Shown: positions 13,345 through 27,004, counted from the first letter of the stretch. The stretch: DNA of 64,000 nt from Pachypanchax playfairii (GCA_006937955.1 SSNP01000043.1:2065746-2129745), one strand, 5' to 3'. Numbers and translations are program-made. Notes: generated by a model not told the origin, from the sequence alone.

Positions 13345-16300
13345 AATCCACTTAGTTTACAGTCTTATCATGATCTGTGACAAGGTGCTTTAACAAAATA
13401 CACTTGTTTGGCATGTTTTGTCTTTTTAAAGCATTTTTCACAACTGAATAGTTTCCTTGACTCCAGCTTTGCATCATACAACTCCATAGCTTTTTTATTA
13501 TCAGCAGCTGCACTCAACACTAATTCAGTGAGCATGAAGTGGAAAACCTACAGGATTAGATCTAAAGTGAATAGATTTCATAAGTAAACGCCACACCGAG
13601 TGATGCATGTTGCAGAGGAGCAGATCAGCAGGATGATCTGATTAACTGTGCGAAAATGTTCCTTATCTGTGTTTTTTCTTTCTTTTTTCAAACCTCCATA
13701 CAAACGCGGCAGCAGATGATTGTGATGGTGATGGATTTCATCAGGTATGAGCAGCATCTTCCAACAAGCCACGACAGCAGGTTTTTCCATTTGCGTTAGC
13801 TGTTGCATTATTCATAAATTGCATCTAGTCTAGTTTGTGCATATTTAAATGTGTGTAAACTTTTTGTTACATAAAGATTGTAGCATGCAAAAAAAAAATA
13901 CAATGCAAAACATTTAAATAAAAGTGCTTTTACTTACCATTGTGGCTCCAAGACCCTGCAAGGACCATCCAGGTATGTGGCTAATGCTTTACACTGCCGT
14001 GGGCCTTAACTAATGATGCTTGTACCTTCCATCTCTTCAGGTTGTAATCCAAAAGTTGTCCTTCTTGCTGAAGATCAGTTAATCAAGATCATTTAATTTC
14101 CAGAACCTAAAAATGCAACTTATCATTTTTATTCTTAAGGAAGCAACAGTGGTAAGTTTTTCTTTTTTTAAAACAGTGCTCAAGTATTTCCACTTTTATT
14201 TCTTGTTAGATGCATTTTGGAACAGTGTGACATCATTGAATCACTCGAAGGTTGCTTTGCCTAATTTTTAGACCTGAACTGGAAACTTACATCAACAATA
14301 AAATACACAATATGGATAAAAGTGTTTGGCCACACATGTTTTTTGGGGTTTGGGTTTGGCCAGCATATCAACAAAGTTATACTGTGGCGAGACTTTGATT
14401 AAGTTCATCTTCTATTCCAGCCTAAAGACGTGGTTTGAAGGTTGAAGAACTTGACGGGGCCCATCAGAACCTCAATTTCAACTCCATTGATCAGATTTTG
14501 GATAAACTAGAATGGAGCTTGTCAGCCAGAAGTTTTCCATCCAACATCATTCGCCTGATCTTCTAAATGCTCCACAGAACAAATGAGCACAAATTTCCAC
14601 AAAAACACTTGAAAATCACACGGAAAACCTTTTTAAGAGCGGACGCTGTTACAGCTGCAACATGTGCTTCAACTCTATATTAATGGTTATGAATACACAC
14701 CCTGTTGGTGTAATGGCCAATACTTATGTCTATATAGTGTAAGTCCTGATGCATAAAGCCTAGAGTTTGAAAAAAAGAGTAGAAAACAGCAAAATAACAA
14801 CAGAAACAGCATTTCCCTTTTCTCCTATTACTTCCTTCTACAGACCACTTTACTCCTCTGCTGGTACATGTCATAACCCCGAGCTGAGTACTGTATTTTC
14901 ACCAGCCCCTTGGCTTTAATTTGACGTGCAGTGTGTAGTAACTGCATGGCTGAGATTAGTCATGGGGGCTACTGTAAGGGCCTGTGTGCATCTCCAAACC
15001 CCTGATGTTTATCGGAGGATATGCAGAAGTTTGATCACCCCTGTTTCCATCACCACCTGCTTGCAGAAATCCAAACATTTAACCTGCGTGCTAATGTGGG
15101 TGGTGGTCCTTATCTGTATCCAGTTGCAGCGAAGCCTGATGGAATCACCGTGGTTGCTCATTTCTTCTGAGATGATGAGACTTGGAAGGGTCAGTTAGCT
15201 AACACAAACCTTTGTGTCGTCAGTTATGTTTGAATTCTTGGACGAGTTCATGACTGTGATTCATCTTAATGTTTTTGCAACAAACTTTTCTGAGGAAAAA
15301 TCTAAACTCTTTCAGGGTTTGAGTTGTCACCTCGCAACGAAATAAAAAAAATGTTTCCGGTTCCAATCTCTGTGCAGAAACCTGCTTTGTTTGGAAAAAA
15401 GTTCAATTCTGTGAAATCTGAACGAGTCGACGCGTCAAACAATAATGAGTAAATAAAGAAATGACTGATGAAGATAAATTGATACGTTTCATTGGAAACT
15501 CCGCCGCCATCCGTCACACAACCTGCTGGCAAAACTCATCTAATGATGAACGATGGGAGCAAATTGTCGATTAGTTTGTTTTACCGGAAGCTCCTGGTTT
15601 TGAATGATAGTTTGTTGAAGTCTTGCACTAAAGACCCGAGGCCATGAAATGGGAAGAAATTTCACAAAAATACACGAGATGCACAATGAAGAACAAAAAC
15701 AAGTTCATAAAGGATGGAGGTTACACAAAAAATGCTGCCAAATCCTAATAATTTGACAGTATATTGCTAAACGTCTTCAGCCTTGTATAGTTCTTTAATT
15801 GTAGGAATCAGATTTTTAACAAATATGTTGTGCAGAATTGTGTCTTTGGTTTGACTGATAAGAAGGAAGTTCAGATCCTGCTGCTGAGATCTCGTCCCAC
15901 CTGTTAAACCCGACTCCTCCCACCACTCTACGTGCACGGCATGAGATCCATAGAACTGAGCAGGTCTCCTGCTGGTCTTAACAATGCCAACCATTCCTCA
16001 AACACAGAGGAAACATTTGGGGATTACAACGTTAGTTTTTCAGAGTCAATCACCTGGAAAATGGATTCCCTGAATGGCTGCTTGAACTGGTCACTTAAAA
16101 CACAGAGTGCTGACCGAAGGGCACGGCCAGGTGGAAAGAATACAGACATGCACAATGGATGCTGAAAGAAACAAGCTTGAGAATCTGTGAGGCTGCTAAG
16201 ATGCAAATGGAGGATTTATTGTTTATTAAAAAATCCCACCCAACTTTAAAGTGATATCTCAGCCACTTAGAAGTGTTTTTCTTTCATGCCTGATGTAAAG

Positions 16301-16418
16301 AGCTTCCGAAAACACCTCAGTTTGAAGAAATAGAGTTTGACTGGGCCGATGAGCTAACTGCAATTTCAAATGCAGCTAAGAACAAAGTGGATTGTTGTGG
16401 TTGTAAAACAGCCCCAAC
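13345..16418. other. Gene-free spacer
   Basis: Short open frames on both strands (for example 14926-15198 and 15767-15994) have no recognisable domain and no splice-site support. Poly(A)-rich stretches occur; nothing else is recognised. Confidence 0.4.
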
Positions 16419-16745
16419 CAGTGGTGGCTGGCCAATAGAGGGCGCTAGGGCGCCGCCCTTCCTATCAAAAACATGATGTGGCAACAAATAAGAAATGTAT
16501 CGTAATGTAATATATTTAGAGTTAAAAACAATAATGTATATCGATATACTGAGAAGATTGTATAAATTATTTCTGAAAGACAGAAATTGCTTTATAAAAT
16601 ATGATTTCCCCCTGCTTCTTCGCTTCTCATGTGTCTAGTTCAGCTCTGGGGCGCTGGAGAAAGTGCCCTAAAGAGGCGGGCTCTTAGATCGAATCAGCCA
16701 ATAGCAGATCTGCATTGCCAAACGGAAGAACTTAATTTAGCCAAT
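16419..16745. repeat. Teleost interspersed repeat relic
   Basis: It begins CAGTGGTGGCTGGCCAATAG and carries GGCGCTAGGGCGCCGCCC, a combination I recognise from dispersed fish repeats. The right boundary is uncertain and no terminal repeat was matched. Confidence 0.4.
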
Positions 16746-16749
16746 AAAT

Positions 16750-17934
16750 TCAAACTAGCTTCAAAATAGCTGAAGTATCCCTTTAACATAAAAAATGACA
16801 AGTTTTACACAAACGCACAGACTCATGCAGATGAGTCTTCTAGCACGATTACTCACATAAAGTTTTGTCTACCATAATTATTCTTGCAGCTATAAATTAT
16901 TCATGAGATCCAAATCTCTTGAGCAATTGTCCCTCGTAAACTCAAATTGCATTTGTACACTTCCTGCCAAGTCATGACATTCCACGTATTGAGATGGATG
17001 GCAATTATTGTTCATCAGTGTTCAGCAGAATTTATTCATAAGATCACTGAGGAGTCTGCGTGCATGTTTACACGCGGAGAATATTTCACATTGTGCTTTA
17101 GTTTGAACAATAAAGTCTCACCAAGACTGAATCTTTATATTGAAGATAATGTGGATTTCTACGTGAGATAAGAGCTGTTTTCTGCCTCTGTTGAAACTCC
17201 TGTACACTAGTTAAACCGGGGAATGTGTTGAATTCTGACTCCTCCACTTCATTGCAACCCATCTCGTAAACATTACAAGGGCATGTCAAAATCTGATTAC
17301 GCTAAATTCAAAATCTGATTACGAATCACTGCGTAATCCCTGGAATAGAAGTCTGAGAACGTGATATGCTGGAGAGTCATCGAACATCCAGTTCTTAGTC
17401 TGAGGATATTGGGTGTGATCATGTGTATTAATAAGAATTGAATTTAGAAAAGAACTGCTTTCTTTTCTTATCAATAAGCTGCAGATGTGAAAATAGACGT
17501 GTTTTAGTCCATGTTTAGTGTCTTTCATCTATATGTTGTTGTTTGAACTTGTACAGAGATTTATTTTACTGCAAAATATTGCAGCAATATTGTTGTTTTA
17601 GATGTCTTTTCTAAAATTTTGAGTGTAGACTCATTTTCTTTGGTATCATCACACAAGAAATTAGGGTGTAAAACCTTAAACAGAATCTGGATGGTCTTTG
17701 TTAGGTCTTGGTGAGGTTTTGCTGTTTTTAAGGTCTTGTATCCGGCTATTTTACAGCTTTTTTGCAGCTCACCTGTGAAAAAGGGCGTGTGCGTGTTTAA
17801 TCTGCAGGGGTGGACACGTCAGGAATTTCCTGGTTTGACATTGTTACGTCACTATGGTATGATTCAGTCATTTTCCAGGGAGTGGAGCAGCTACTCAGAG
17901 TGCGCGACTTAGGAGAATTACTGAGAAACGTGTG
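16750..17934. other. Gene-free spacer
   Basis: A+T-rich with no recognisable gene, RNA or mobile element. It ends at the TTAA site of the next element. Confidence 0.4.
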
Positions 17935-17938
17935 TTAA

Positions 17939-18557
17939 AGAGGCCATTTTATACAAATTTCAGAACTTTGTGGTTATTTCTTAAGTATTAACCAGTAATA
18001 TGAAACATTCTATGTCTAAAAAACATCAGGAAACACTGATTAACAGACCTTTCAATCTGTCTGCGTTAAAATTCGGGTGGTTCCGGCTCCTTCCGTTAGG
18101 CTGCTTCGTCAGGTTTTGGCAGCAGCTTGTTCATATTCATTATTCGAATTTGCTGGACTCAGATTGGCTAACAAACTAGCCTATGAGAGCAAAGAATACT
18201 GTTTCCTACCCCTCTGTGCATGGCAACGTCAGACATCATGTCTTTCTGTTTGCAACGTTATGCTACAGCTTTTAGCTAGCAGCGTGATTTCAACTGCGGG
18301 AGCTGCCGAATACTAACAAACAAAGGAGTTGTGATGAAACAGATACAGGCCGTTCGGACTCGGGAGAACTCGGGTGTTATCACCACCTGCGTAGTTTGAG
18401 AGATTAAAACTGAAAGAGAAGTTGTTGACTTGTTTTCACACCCACTATGAAGGTAAGAACACCTGTGGAGCTAAAATATTCAACAGAAATACAACAGAAA
18501 TAGCATCACAACATGGTTAAAAGCTCCAAAAAGTTGATTTTGCATGATATAGGACCT
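17939..18557 (+). mobile_element. TTAA-flanked element, family A copy 1
   Basis: It starts AGAGGCCATTT directly after TTAA (17935-17938) and ends GGACCT before TTAA (18558-18561). The body (GATTAACAGACCTTTCAATC, GCTGGACTCAGATTGGCTAA, CACCTGTGGAGCTAAAATAT) recurs at 27005, 31759 and, inverted, 59720. Its last ~80 bp differ from the other copies, suggesting a subfamily. It has no transposase, so it is non-autonomous. Confidence 0.8.
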
Positions 18558-18561
18558 TTAA

Positions 18562-20369
18562 GGACACAGTGGGCTTCTTCATCATTTTTGCAGCCAATCA
18601 GGATTCTGGTTAAAACGTGTTGGCATTGGATATAAAAGTTGTACCCAGGCACTTTGACGTGTCTTAATCCAAAAGAATTTGAAGCTGGACTGGCGTCATG
18701 CCTTTGCTACAACCCTTTCTCATGCTAGCGTGGCATGATTTTCTTGTACATAGCTGCATCCTGATGGGGTCTGAAAGAGCTATTGCTGCGCGCTACCTTG
18801 GATGAGCCATACAGAGGTATCGTAGCGTTACAGCATCACCGTGATTACAGCGCCGGAGAGAGTCGCAGTTTTTCAGATTATATCAGGTAAAACTTTGTGT
18901 CATGACTGCACACTGAAAAATTTAACACGCCATGATCCAGCCAGATTCCACTTGGATCATGGTGAGCTTAACGGGGGGGTCATCATCCAATGGTCTTGAG
19001 AATTTACGTATAAGAATTTTTTAGGGACCAAAAAGATGTTAATTTTGCTAACAGGCAAATTCACCCCAAAAATTTAATTTCTTCAATTTTTTCCATCTTT
19101 ATAAAAATGAACCCAAACATGCAACTATCTTTAGATTGATTACAAGCCACTGAAAGACCAACGATGGTCCACTTTGAGCTTTGTGACATGTCAAACTGTG
19201 TAACACTCTAATGAAAGGTATCAGTCAAGATAGAGACAAATAAACTCTATTAGCTGTTACCTGAAAATTCACCTGTATTTTTCTCAGCTGGCAGTCTCTA
19301 TCTCACAGCTTTTGTTCCCCTCTGACACTTTGATGTTTTCTCTCTGTTGTGTTTGGCTTTTGTTGCAGGTGGACGGCCCACCTTTTTTTCTATGCTTGCG
19401 GGGTAGCGGGGCTTCAGAGGCCTTTGGAATCACAGATTTCATGGTTTTAAAGCTTTCATCTCTTTTGCTGGTCGAGGAAGTGTCATGCTGTTATTGAGAG
19501 AAGTGTTGTTTTGTTGTACGGGGAAGAATCAGCGTGTCTCCACCTCGTTGGGGGTCGAAGCACCCTGCTTGCTTTTGGAAACCAGGCTGTTCTTAACAGG
19601 ATGCAGTCCAGGCTCTGATTTGAGAAAATACTATTTGGAATTAGATGTTGGTGCTCAGTGAAAGCACAGCTGGGGTAAAAACAATTCTCCCACCAGGGGA
19701 GAGTCAAATCTTTTGGGAGTCTTGTACCCCCTGCCTGCCGGATGGGATCAAAAACCCATCTTAAAGAGAAAAGGAGACAAAATTGTCAGAAAAATCTGAA
19801 TGAGAACTAAATCTGTTTACTCAAGTAAAAATAGATAGAAGAACTGGTTTATTTGCTCAACAGTCTAAACAATAATTTATTTTTAATGTGTCAATGCAGC
19901 AACTTTCCAAAATTCCAGCAAACGTCAACATTCTTCTATAATCCCAACAATCATTTGAGAACTATTTTTATTGTTATCCAAGTTTTCACAAAACACAGAA
20001 GTTTTGATGAATAAACCAAACAAGAATGTGTAAAGAGAACCAAGATCTAAAGAAACGTTTAAGCTGCTGCCAGTGGCTCATTAGGGTCACCATGGTAACC
20101 ACACACCTGTGTCCCTCCCTCCCCGACTGGCAGACAGAAAGAAAATAAAATAGAAAATAAACCTCCAACAAACTGTGTGAAATCTAGATGTCATGTAGAA
20201 AAGTTGTTGATCTGTAAGTGGTAGAAGCATCTGGTTGTCACGTGTTGAAATTGTTTATATTATTTTGAGCGTTTCGTCTTCATTGTACAATTTGCTTAAC
20301 ATAGGTTTGATTTTTCAAAGCTTAGGAGGAGTAGAGAATTAGAAAACAGGAGGAAAGGGAAGAATAACA
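18562..20369. other. Gene-free spacer
   Basis: No recognised gene or element. A frame at 19312-19497 has a hydrophobic start but no splice or family support. Confidence 0.4.
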
Positions 20370-20790
20370 ATGATCCCTCATCAATCACGGTAGTTACGTT
20401 CCAGGAGTTACATTCCCCCTGAGATTGCCAGAAATCCATAAAGTAGGGTCACTACATATATAAATGTGTACATGCATGTATAGGTACCTATACATGTATT
20501 TTAACTCTTCATAAACCTACACGAGACAGAGACGAGCTGAGACCGAGTGATAGACCCACAATGCAAGAGGCTGTGATAGAAAACGATGCTGAGAGATGTA
20601 AGCTAATCAGAGCAAAGCATCTTGAAAATGCATTTTAATTTAAGTAATACATTTTTTTTTTTAAATAACGTAAATAAAAAAAAAAAAATTGAAAATCAGC
20701 AGATACCCACAAAATAGCCTAAAACCCCTGGTTGCAGAATCCGTTTGACTACATGGGCGACCCCACGATGTGCCAAGTCTGCGATTGAAG
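20370..20790. repeat. Possible pogo/Tigger-like MITE relic
   Basis: ATCCCTCATCAATCACGGTA, GTTACGTTCCAGGAGTTAC and AAGTAGGGTCACTA recall the ends of pogo/Tigger-like elements. The interior is A+T-rich and non-coding. Family and boundaries are from memory and uncertain. Confidence 0.4.
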
Positions 20791-20884
20791 TGGGCTCACT
20801 GTGCAGCTAAATAGTAATACAGTTTTTGTGTATTTATGGCAGACTTTGCTCATTTTACTAGTACTAAAAGGGAACTGAGCTTAT

Positions 20885-21261
20885 TCATGTACTACTACTA
20901 CTACTACTGTCATTTAGCAGACGCTTTTATCCAAAGCAACTTACATTGAGAGAACATACAAGCAAGAAATCAAAGAGAAGGAAACAATATAAGGAGGCGG
21001 ACTGTTTGGAGTCCAGTTTAATTCCGACGCTGATACATCAAGTGTATCTTTTTTTTTTTTTTTTTTTTATTAGTGAGAGATAAACTCCCAAATCGCTATC
21101 ATAAATCATAAATTAATCCCACATTAAGACTGAAAGTGTTCTTTAAAGAGGTGAGTTTTAAGTCTGCTCTTAAAAGTAGGTGCCGACTCTGAGGATCGGA
21201 CCGAGTTTGGTAGGTCATTCCACCATCGGGGGATAACAGAGGAGAAGAGTTTGGAACATGA
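20885..21261. repeat. (CTA)n microsatellite and teleost dispersed repeat
   Basis: Seven TAC/CTA units (to about 20908) lead into GTCATTTAGCAGACGCTTTT and ATCCAAAGCAACTTACATT, a hallmark teleost repeat. Further right, GACCGAGTTTGGTAGGTCAT and TCCACCATCGGGGGATAACA belong to the same or an adjoining family. A T run at 21050-21069 separates the two parts. Confidence 0.6.
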
Positions 21262-22481
21262 TCTCATTCACGTATGTAGATAGTTTCACTTAATCAATTA
21301 TAGTTTAATAAGTTAAACTATGATTTCATTTCTATATGACCATGATTCTAAATCCTGTAAAGTCCAGTTTTACACTTTCACTTATGCTTTCTCTCAGGTA
21401 GCTTTAGGTGATGAAATGAAACTATTGAAAATGAACGCTTGTAAAAAAAATGAGTAGAGGTCACTGTAAAGTTACCTGCATATCAAAGACTTCATTATTG
21501 CAGGAGGGTGAGAGACGAGCCTGAGAACAAGCAGAGAAATGCAACACATTGTGGGTATTTTTGTTTCTGATGGTGTTGGGTGACATCAGTTGTCAGTTAA
21601 AACCGTTCTTTGTATTCTGTCCCCGAACACCTCGGTACTTGTTTTCTCATTGTCTCGATGCCAAAATTAGAAGCTCCTTTAAAAGCTGTTTGACCAGTAA
21701 AGACACAGCTATGGATTCCTCATGTATTTTACCCTTATAGGATATTTGTCCATCTAACTTTAACATTTTTAGGATTTAGGATCTTTTGTTATTTTTTCGG
21801 TGTATCTAAAGGTCCCTGTGTGATTTAGTGATTCAGTTTGCTTATTTTGTTTTTTTCTTCAGTTCATTTACTCTTCTATACCTGATTGTCCTCCAGCTGA
21901 TCAGTTCCCTGACCTTCCTCCTCAGCTGCTCCTTGTTCAGTAATCACTATGTCCCAGTCCTCAGTCTTTTCTACTCATTGTCAGTTCCTACGGTCCTGCA
22001 CCCTGTTCTTGTGTCTTTGATGCGTCAATGTGATTATTCAAGTTCAAGTTTAAGTTGTTTAGCTCTGTATTAGCTAGCTGCGTTAAACGTTTCCACACAG
22101 AACTTGCTCGTCACATGTTGTCAAACCCCAGAGGAAACCCTCTATGGCAAGCAAATAAGGTATATAATCACCACATGTGCCCGGTGCTTCCAGCTGCTTG
22201 ACCTGCAGACTCCACAGTACCAACCTCACTGTGCTGGATTATTTACGGTATTAGGCAACCCAAAATGGTGCCCGCTGCTCTGCCAGCTATTGGCTGGTAG
22301 ATGTAAACAAAATGCCAACGTCGTGCCTGTCAAAATTAATATTTTATAATATTTTACTTCAAATATAATTTTTAAAAGAGATGCTGTATTTTCATTTCAC
22401 AACCCTCTAAACACCCCGTGGAGGTATTATTTTATTAAAAATATTGCTTTTTATGAAAATATTCCATATCCCACCTTTAAT
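21262..22481. other. Gene-free spacer
   Basis: No gene seen; the short frames at 21549, 21828 and 22104 lack family resemblance or splice support. Confidence 0.4.
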
Positions 22482-22620
22482 GTAAATAAAAACCATAAAA
22501 CAATGATTTGTAAATATCAGAAAGCTGCACTTTAATCCCAACAAACATCATATCAGATGTTGACACTGAGATATTTTATGATTTCAGCAACAGTTGCCAA
22601 CATCAGTAGAACAAATGTCT
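22482..22620. repeat. Degraded teleost repeat
   Basis: AACAATGATTTGTAAAT followed by ATCATATCAGATGTTGACAC resembles the end of a dispersed fish DNA transposon. Heavily diverged; superfamily not assigned. Confidence 0.35.
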
Positions 22621-23524
22621 CTGTTTTATTTTGAAAGATAATCTCATGGATTGTATTTGACTAAATAAACGATCTAGTTTGTGGACGTTCTGATTCGCAC
22701 AAGGATTTTGATCAAAACTCTCTGTAGTTTCCCCAAAATGGGAACGATAAAAAATGATGAGCTGTTTGCGACGCAGGGCGTCATGATCTGATAAATGCTC
22801 TTAAGCCTGTGAACTTACGCTCTTAGATTCTTAAAACTGGATTGATGTCGGGACTTCAGTTGTACAATTATACTTCTAAACTGATAAAAAAAAAGAGCTG
22901 GTTTATCTCCTGTTTTGTAGAAATAAGATCTTCAAAAAGTTTCCCAAAGATCTTTGCAGTTCCCCTATTTGCAAAATGTTTTTGGAAATGGTGCTTTGTT
23001 CACACCTGTGGTCAGCACTTTATTTTGTATTTTTTTCATTTATCAGACTTTAATCAGCATGCTGCCAGCATTTGCACTCTATAGTTCTGAATAGACTTCA
23101 GTTTGTATTGTTATCTGTTCCTCTGTCTCTGTACTTGACTGACTTCAGTTCCCCAGAGGCTTTGAACCGTGACCAGGTGCCAGTCCATGTAGGTGCATGT
23201 TGATATACTTTTGTTCCAAATACAGTAAATGTAAAAGAAGCAGTCTTACTTCAAATCCAATTTTTTTTCAACCTTTTTGCTATGGGTTTAAAACTGCGGT
23301 GAATAGAAATTTAAATTTAATATACAGACATATTTTATTGTTTGCTGCTGGTTTGGCTTCTAATCATACATTTTTTTAATCAAATGTTATGAAAAAATTG
23401 ATTTACTTCTAAACCTGTCTTCAGTTTACAAAAATACAGAGTTAATGACTGATGGTTGGGGCCAATGCGGAGTCCCTGCCATCTTAAAATAACTCAGATA
23501 TTAACATTTTCATTGCAATTCATG

Positions 23525-23632
23525 CAAGGCAAGGCAAGGCAAGTTTATTTGTATAGCACAATTCATGTACAGGACAATTCAAAGTGCTTTACATGAAACA
23601 AAAGCATAAGTAAAAGAATGAAAACATGATTT
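23525..23632. repeat. AAGGC repeats plus dispersed fish repeat
   Basis: Short tandem GGCAA/AAGGC units run into GTTTATTTGTATAGCACAAT and TCAAAGTGCTTTACATGAAA, a widespread teleost repeat signature. Confidence 0.6.
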
Positions 23633-23669
23633 AAATAAACAGAATTAGAACAAAGGACAGCTTAAAAGC

Positions 23670-23698
23670 AACCGTGTGGATATCAAATCCACACGGTT
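23670..23698. repeat. Perfect 12 bp hairpin
   Basis: AACCGTGTGGAT and its exact complement ATCCACACGGTT are separated by five bases (ATCAA). It follows the repeat at 23525. Function unknown. Confidence 0.8.
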
Positions 23699-24347
23699 TT
23701 TGCAAACCTTTATATTCCTGGCAAAAGTTTAGCAAAACTTGGCTATTTTCTGTTAGAAATTCCTGGCAGCAGCTAGCTGTAGCGCTTCTGGTGCAGACTG
23801 GGACACTCCTGTATAGTTCTGTCAGAAAACTCTCAAGTGTGGGCAACTTCCTTGTTAACGTCTTGGAATATGTCTTGTGTTTTGTTACTGTGAAAAACTG
23901 TTGGACTGATTTACTCAGTTTAATCAACTTTTATCTAACAATCTTCCATCAAAATTTTAGAAAGTTATCAGCTCTCATGTTAAATCCTTTTATGTATTTG
24001 TTAAAGGTGCAATATGTAAGAATTTTACATACAACAGTCTGATGTCTCAATGATGTTGCTCACTAGTCTCTGTCACTTTAAAGCTGGAGTGCGTAACTTT
24101 TACATGTCCGTGGATGTCCGTTTCAGCCAAGCCACTATCAGAGGAGATGACACAATGCAGATTAAGCCGATCGGCTCCTCAAACATCTCACGGTATTTTT
24201 CAATATATCTCATTTTTACTTTGCATGTCAACCGGCGACATTCCCGCGCTGGCGCACAGTAAATTACGTCTTTTACATCACAACAAGAAAAATAATAAGA
24301 AATAGAACGCAGTGTCTCGTAGCAGCCGGCAGAACGGGAAGGTCGAC

Positions 24348-24543
24348 ATGGCGGAGAATCCAAATAAACGGCCGAGAGACACTTATCGGGAAGTGGATCC
24401 TACCACGAAAAAAAAAAATTCCTGGACGTTCGGCAGAGGGACTATTGGCTAAGAAGGAAAGTGACCGAAGGAGAAGGCAAACGCGAATTTGTATCGGCGT
24501 CGCTTTTCCTCGGTGGAGAGAAGAGATCTGGCTGATGTTCAGG
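24348..24543 (+). pseudogene. Coding-like relic inside the family B element
   Basis: An ATG frame beginning MAENPNKRPRDTYREVD runs 34 codons to a stop. About 2 bases out of frame it continues as DRRRRQTRICIGVAFPRWRE. From memory this tail resembles a basic segment found in many uncharacterised teleost repeat-linked proteins. A frameshift between the two parts is implied. Identity is not established. Confidence 0.35.
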
Positions 24544-24652
24544 GGTGCACATAAGTGGTCCGCAGGTCCGCACACACTGTCAAAATATAAAATGCGCACC
24601 AGATGAAACCCAGAGCGCCGAAGTTCCAGCTGATCAGCTGATTCTGTCTCTA

Positions 24653-24710
24653 TCTGTGTCAGTTTGTGTCTGTCAGTTTGTGTCTGTCAGTTTGTGTCTG
24701 TCAGTTTGCC
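24653..24710. repeat. 14 bp tandem repeat
   Basis: CAGTTTGTGTCTGT is repeated about four times head to tail inside the family B element. Confidence 0.8.
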
Positions 24711-25186
24711 AGTGTAACGGTTTTTCAGTCAGTCAGATCAGTGCAGCTGACTGCAGGATTCTGCATCGTGTCAAAACTGAAAAAATTCACTGAATAAGAC
24801 AAATAGATCATTGTGGCCCCAACAGCTGACTAATAAATTTCAACACCAAACTGTTAAATGTAGATTAAAGTGAACAATCAAACCTGTAAACAATCCAACC
24901 TGAACTCTGAAGGTTTTTTTACCAGTATTTTTATATTTTACTGGTTTCTCTTGATTTTTTCAACAATGAAATGATATTTATTGAAACAAATATAGAGCCA
25001 GGTAAAGTAAACAGACTGAATTTGAAGCTTGATTAAGACAGATACCGGTTGGAATAACAACGGCAGAGATAAAGCGGTGGCAGCTGGGCTTAAGTCATAT
25101 GGAAGCGCCAGCTTCATTGTTGTAATGACGCAAAAATTCCACTAGGGGGCGACAGAAGTTACAGAAGTTACGCACTCCAGCTTTAA

Positions 25187-27004
25187 AAATGTTGTTCCGG
25201 GATGGAATAATTGTTTACAATAACTATTCCACGTCCAGACTTCCTGGTTCCATAGTGAATCACGTGTGAGCCTGCAAGGTTGCCAAGTCTTCAACACAAG
25301 CAGCTGTTATTCAAAAACGACCAGCAGCAAAGAGTAAAAGAACCCTGAGGTAACTTGTAGTAAACCATGACATCATTCCCAAAAACTGAACTGAAGAGTA
25401 GAGAACGCGTTTTGATTGGTCACTTGAATATCCTGACTCATGTTGAATTCTACCTCATGAGGTCAGAAATATCAAACCTGTCTGATTTTCACTTTAACGC
25501 CTCGTGAGGCGGAAAACTTTGCTGAATTTAGGCGCACACGACGAGCGATCGGCTGAGCAAATGGCCTCGAATGACTGTTACCTCAGCTGATGGCTCGTGT
25601 GTGCAGCAAAAAAGACGCGAGGAGACAGAACACGGACAAACAGGTGACACGGGACGGAACGAAACATGACATTAGCTGCCTTTCTCGTAAAACAAGTCTC
25701 TTGTTGCTATGGTAACGTATCATAACAAGTGGCAAAAAGGAGCAAAAATCCTTCAATCTGCACAGAATCCAAACCAGATCAAATACTCAAAAAGATAAAA
25801 AATGCTAGAACTGCATCTACACTTTTGATGTTTTATGAAGAAAATCATGAAATATCTGACATGAATATTTAACATTAATATTCCATATATCTGTTGGAAA
25901 TTCTGGTTTTATTCACCTTTAGATGTAAACATTATAACTGTGTCCATCTTTTGGACTTTTTTTTTATCAAAAAGGTTTCCATTCGTCCAGTCACGTGGAC
26001 AACATACAAATTCTTATAATATTATGATATCATGCTTAAAATATGGTGAGAATACACAAACACTGCTAGTGAGTGGAGTCACATTAGATACACACAGTTA
26101 TTTATTTGCAAGTAAACCATTAGTTACCATACATGAGCCAGAAAGCTGCTTCTGAGTAATTTAATTTAATGTATTTGTTTCAGTTTTGTATCAGGTTGTT
26201 TATTTAATTAGTGTGAATGACGGTTTACGTGCCTTTATGCACTTTCATTTGAATGAATGCCAAGCTAGGTCATGAACTGATGGGGTAGATAGCATAAAAA
26301 CAGAGATAAACCTGAATAATAAATAAAAAATAAAAAAAAAACATAATCTTCCTGCTAATCTGTAACAGATTCATCATGTCTTGCTTGTTTCCTTTGTGAC
26401 AAGTTGAGTTTATATCAGACACAAGTTACATGTGTGCAGGAAGTAAAAGATGGCAGAGGTGGATTGGTAGGTTTTTTTTTCAAAATCAGAACATTTTGTT
26501 TGTTTACAAGTCATTGTGTTTTCATATTCCAGTTAAATCCTCACACGCCTCATGGGTTTTCAGATGAGTTTACACAAAATTTGGGATGAAAATAGCTGAA
26601 CAGCAGCTACGCAATCTAACCTTTTAATATGTTTAATCCTGCCTTTCTGCTGGTCTCATGTTTCTTTTAATCTCAGTTGCAACTCACATCTGATCTGTTC
26701 GTAGATACCGGTTGCTATCAGAGACAATGTTTAACAATTTCCAAACTGTTATTGTCTGTTGCTGAAAGCCTCAAATATTTTCCCATAACACCCAGACAGA
26801 GATGTACAACACTGATGTCTCCTTGTTCTCTGCATTCATCAGATAGCCCTCTCGACTTTTACTTTACGCTTCGCCTCCTGCTTCACTTGTTTTTCATTTC
26901 AGTGTCAAAGGTCTCCCGCTCGTTTTAACTGTATCCTTGTAATGGTGAAATACTGCAGCACTGAAGATCTGCAGCAGGAGACAGTCATCAATGAGTTATT
27001 TGCT
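25187..27004. other. Gene-free spacer
   Basis: No gene or known repeat recognised. A frame at 26677-26928 has no splice sites or domain. Confidence 0.4.

Larger units (their letters stand above)
24082..25182. mobile_element. TTAA-flanked element, family B
   Basis: Perfect 18 bp inverted ends (AGCTGGAGTGCGTAACTT) are flanked by TTAA at 24078-24081 and 25183-25186. The 1.1 kb interior has a G+C-rich part with a short frame at 24348-24452 and a continuation in another frame (24454-24543), plus a 14 bp tandem repeat at about 24653-24710. No transposase domain is recognised. Piggybac- or Kolobok-type by target site. Confidence 0.75.

Noticed and set aside
23674..24042. 122-codon plus-strand frame
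   Set aside because: It starts inside the hairpin and crosses A+T-rich spacer; no domain, no splice support.
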